In this document: piece after piece, positions 5,230 through 7,099 of the stretch
Layout of the letters: each line of letters opens with the position of its first letter
Position numbering within the stretch: position 1 is the stretch's first letter
Origin: Bacteroides sp.
Lineage (GTDB): Bacteria; Bacteroidota; Bacteroidia; Bacteroidales; Muribaculaceae
DNA: 7,099 nucleotides
Reading direction: 5' to 3'
Assembly (NCBI GenBank): GCA_014801595.1
Contig: JAAVDV010000029.1
Location: 57,429 to 64,527 of the forward strand
The notes under the pieces: generated by a model
What the model saw: only the letters and a program-made list of their open reading frames with translations
The model's database searches: none
Told to the model about the DNA's origin: nothing
Program-made: the position numbers and the translations under genes

Positions 5230-6582
5230 TTAGAATGAAAATGCACACATGACGTTGGCACGCCAGGCGTTGCGCGCCGCATCCGAGCGATTCTCGCGGC
5301 GGCCGTAGTCAATCTCGCCTGCCACGGCAAGACGCGGCAGTATATTCCAGTAGGCGGTGGCGCATGCGAAAGTGCCGCAGCGGTATTCGTCGCCCGGTGA
5401 GCCGTCGCGGGTGTAGAGATATGTCTGGCTTCCGGCAACCGACAGGAAGAAGTTGGGGCGGAAGTTATACTGTAGCCCCACCGACCATCCCAGTGTGGCC
5501 GGTGAATATAGCGTTGCCGCGTCGCCGGGATCTGTGATGAGGTCATATTGGCCATATTGCATATCGCCTCCGAGACCGGCTATGCCGCGGCCGCCGGTGA
5601 GATTGGCGTAGGTTGTCAACTGGCGGAAGGGGTGAGCCACCGAACTGAGATTCAACCCCCAGCCCGCGAGATTATGTCTCTTGCCGGTGTCGGTACGGCG
5701 ATATGTCAGCGAGCGCACTATGCCGCTGAGGCGCACGTGTTGGCCGGGGGTCCACTGATACTGTACGAGGGCTGCCGCGTCGGGAAGCCATTCCGAACAT
5801 GGCCGGGCGGCGGTCAATGTCTGGTCGACCGACGTGGCCGGTGTCTCGAGCGACACGCCGACATACCATCGGTTGCGGAAGGATGGCATGTAGCGCACGA
5901 GCACCGAGGTATGCGAGAACTTATTGTTGTTGCCGGCCGCATCGATTACCACGGGTTGGGCGGCGGGGTCGGAGAAGGTGGAGGTGGCATAGCCTACGGT
6001 GAAATCCCTGACTGTTGCATAGGCCTTCTTAAGTTTCAGTCCGCGACCCTGGTATCCGGTGAAATCGGTCTCTATATAGAGCTGATATGCGCCGAGAGTG
6101 CGGTTATATCCAATCACGCGAAAGAACAGTCCTGTCCCCGAGGGAGTTGTCGCGAAATGTCGCGTCGAGAGAGGATTGGCCGGAATCGGGATTGTATAAG
6201 GGGCGAACGAGGATGTGGGCACCGCTCCGTGCCAATCATAGTAAGCTCGCATTCTGACACTTCCACCGATACCCATCGATAGCCCCGCCTCCTTGCTCAT
6301 GAAGAGGAAATAGGGGGCGTCGGGATCCTGGAAGTGACGGAACTGGTCATAATAGAAATTCTGGATCAGGCGATAGACGGAATCCTTATCGGCCGATAGG
6401 GTGGCGGTATCCGTAGGTTTACCGTCGAGATACACGATTTTTGTAGAGGCGGCCTTAAGGTTTATCAATGAGTCCGGATGGGAGACGGCGGAAAAAGCCG
6501 CCGTAGCGGAAAGCATCGACAAAGAAACCGCAAGCAATTTCGGGGCCTTAGCTTTTAAATTTTCAAAAAAAGAATTCAACAT
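5230..6582 (-). CDS. DcaP-like outer-membrane beta-barrel porin
   Basis: A 450-residue outer-membrane protein. The basic N-terminus and hydrophobic run KLLAVSLSMLSATAAFSA (15-32) form a signal peptide with cleavage near 29-32. A short predominantly helical stretch (about 64-85) precedes the barrel. From about 106 to the end, alternating amphipathic strands fit a beta-barrel, and the chain ends in Phe (CAFSF), the usual outer-membrane targeting residue. The segment IGGSVRMRAYYDWHG (105-119), IETDFTG (170-176) and the following GYATSTFSDPAAQP (197-210) resemble the DcaP trimeric porin family, whose members pass small organic anions or peptides; family assignment is by recalled pattern only. C402 and C407 are close enough to form a disulfide, notable beside the nearby redox operon but not evidence of a link. 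The gene stands alone, converging on the channel gene. The first ATG before the signal peptide is used. Confidence 0.72.
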   Translation of the reverse strand: MLNSFFENLKAKAPKLLAVSLSMLSATAAFSAVSHPDSLINLKAASTKIVYLDGKPTDTATLSADKDSVYRLIQNFYYDQFRHFQDPDAPYFLFMSKEAGLSMGIGGSVRMRAYYDWHGAVPTSSFAPYTIPIPANPLSTRHFATTPSGTGLFFRVIGYNRTLGAYQLYIETDFTGYQGRGLKLKKAYATVRDFTVGYATSTFSDPAAQPVVIDAAGNNNKFSHTSVLVRYMPSFRNRWYVGVSLETPATSVDQTLTAARPCSEWLPDAAALVQYQWTPGQHVRLSGIVRSLTYRRTDTGKRHNLAGWGLNLSSVAHPFRQLTTYANLTGGRGIAGLGGDMQYGQYDLITDPGDAATLYSPATLGWSVGLQYNFRPNFFLSVAGSQTYLYTRDGSPGDEYRCGTFACATAYWNILPRLAVAGEIDYGRRENRSDAARNAWRANVMCAFSF

Positions 6583-6636
6583 AATGTCAGTCGGTTTTGG
6601 CCCTCCGGGGGTGGAGCCGGATGAACAGTGATAGAT

Positions 6637-6658
6637 ATTTTTTCAGGGATGAAAAAAT
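6637..6658. repeat. AT-rich 8-bp palindrome upstream of the porin gene
   Basis: ATTTTTTC (6637-6644) and GAAAAAAT (6651-6658) form a perfect inverted repeat with a 6-bp centre AGGGAT, 55-76 bp before the porin start. Its place fits an operator or a leader hairpin. No regulator is recognisable, and low-complexity arms make chance a fair explanation. Confidence 0.35.
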
Positions 6659-6717
6659 CGGAGAAGAGGGCTGAGTTTAATTCTTCATTAAAGAAGAGAT
6701 CTATTGCTTATGCTCAA

Positions 6718-6763
6718 TCGTAGATAAGTTTAGACCACTTTCGTAGATAAGTTTAGACCACTT
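6718..6763. repeat. Perfect 23-bp tandem duplication
   Basis: The unit TCGTAGATAAGTTTAGACCA followed by CTT occurs twice without a gap (6718-6740 and 6741-6763) and without a mismatch. It is not low-complexity. Tandem ~20-bp units with an ACCACTT-like core resemble the repeated transposase-binding ends of IS21-family insertion sequences as I remember them. No transposase is present, so it may be a solitary remnant end. Paired binding sites for a regulator of the porin gene are the main alternative. Confidence 0.85.
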
Positions 6764-6780
6764 CGGAATACTTACTGCGG

Positions 6781-6811
6781 CAAACTTAATCAAAAAAAAC
6801 GAGACCTCCAA
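6781..6811 (-). promoter_or_regulatory. Weak candidate promoter for the porin gene
   Basis: On the minus strand TTGG (6811-6808, three of four to TTTG), a 19-bp spacer and TAAGTTTG (6788-6781, full match to TAnnTTTG) form a candidate Bacteroidetes promoter directed at the porin. The leader would be about 190 bases and would include the 23-bp tandem repeat, which is long for this group. No better match was found closer to the gene. Confidence 0.25.
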
Positions 6812-6831
6812 CCCTGCCACGCTAAAAAAGA

Positions 6832-7030
6832 TAAGTAGCTGGTCAAATTAAACGCATATTATACGCTCTGGCGATTTTGAGTCGATTTGGGCGCGGAGCG
6901 AAGGAGCGATGCGGGCATCGTGACTGAACGACAAGGCCAAAGCGGCCAAAATCGACAAGCGGAGGATATGCGAGATTCGTTCATTGGAATGATGACTTCA
7001 TTATATCGTTTTAATTTGAACAGCTACTTA
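6832..7030. mobile_element. MITE-like element with terminal inverted repeats, 199 bp
   Basis: The left end (6832-6854) and the reverse complement of the right end (7007-7030) agree over 23/24 positions apart from one mismatch and one single-base gap; both start TAAGTAGCTG. AGA directly flanks both ends (6829-6831, 7031-7033), a possible 3-bp target duplication. Inside, a second inverted pair (GTCGATTTGGGCGC at 6881-6894 against 6941-6955) and a perfect CGATGC/GCATCG hairpin (6907-6920) mean the whole unit can fold into a long imperfect stem. The GC-rich middle contrasts with AT-rich flanks. There is no open frame of note, so it would be non-autonomous. A folded RNA gene or another dispersed intergenic palindrome are alternatives. 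Confidence 0.65.
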
Positions 7031-7050
7031 AGAAATAAAATAAGAATAGA

Positions 7051-7082
7051 CTTGCATAATTCGGAAAAAATACCTAACTTTG
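7051..7082 (+). promoter_or_regulatory. Promoter reading out of the right edge
   Basis: CTTG (7051-7054, three of four to TTTG), a 20-bp spacer and TAACTTTG (7075-7082) fit the Bacteroidetes promoter form; the -7 octamer is identical to that of the channel gene. The start would be near 7088, so the gene it serves lies beyond the window. It sits 20 bp to the right of the MITE-like element. Confidence 0.65.
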
Positions 7083-7099
7083 CAATCACAAACCGCACG

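Noticed and set aside
5548..6282. 244-codon open frame on the plus strand inside the porin gene
   Set aside because: It is antisense to a protein with signal peptide, barrel pattern and terminal Phe; its own translation is Cys/Gly/Arg-rich without recognisable motifs.
6718..6763. CRISPR array
   Set aside because: The two repeats are directly adjacent with no spacers, and no cas genes are present.
6583..7099. Transposase or other protein gene in the right-hand intergenic region
   Set aside because: No open frame of useful length begins in this stretch on either strand; only repeats, hairpins and promoter-like sites are supported.

Overview
This window looks like a chromosomal segment of a gut-type Bacteroidales bacterium, possibly a Muribaculaceae relative given its moderately high GC. 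Three things support that. The promoters fit the Bacteroidetes -33 TTTG / -7 TAnnTTTG form rather than the sigma70 form. Strong Shine-Dalgarno sites are mostly absent. The proteins (CarAB, a C39-like/VKOR fusion, a DcaP-like porin) have a Bacteroidetes character. The family-level assignment is inference from general recall, not a search.

Left part (1-2601, minus strand): carA followed by carB, which runs off the left edge. They encode the glutaminase and synthetase subunits of carbamoyl-phosphate synthase, which feeds pyrimidine and arginine synthesis. Both subunits read closer to animal mitochondrial CPS I than to E. coli CarAB. A promoter -7 box lies just upstream of carA in the 242-bp spacer shared with the divergent next operon.

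Middle (2844-4316, plus strand): a tight three-gene unit. It holds a 97-residue thioredoxin with a CPHC centre, then 8 bp later a membrane protein joining a catalytically degenerate C39-peptidase-like domain to a VKOR (DsbB-like) domain. Overlapping the end of that gene is a 50-codon ORF for a basic, cysteine-free small protein with a repeated LTPxx(L/I)xAL motif. Together they look like an envelope thiol-redox or peptide-handling module, and this is the most novel part of the window. A GC-rich hairpin closes the unit.

4345-5205 (plus): a monocistronic formate/nitrite-family channel with a textbook Bacteroidetes promoter. It converges on a DcaP-like outer-membrane porin (5230-6582, minus). 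The two share a perfect 11-bp inverted-repeat hairpin at their junction.

Right part (6583-7099): 517 bp with no gene that I can support. It holds an AT-rich 8-bp palindrome, a perfect 23-bp tandem duplication that resembles an insertion-sequence end, a 199-bp MITE-like element with 23/24-bp terminal inverted repeats, and a good promoter pointing out of the window to the right.
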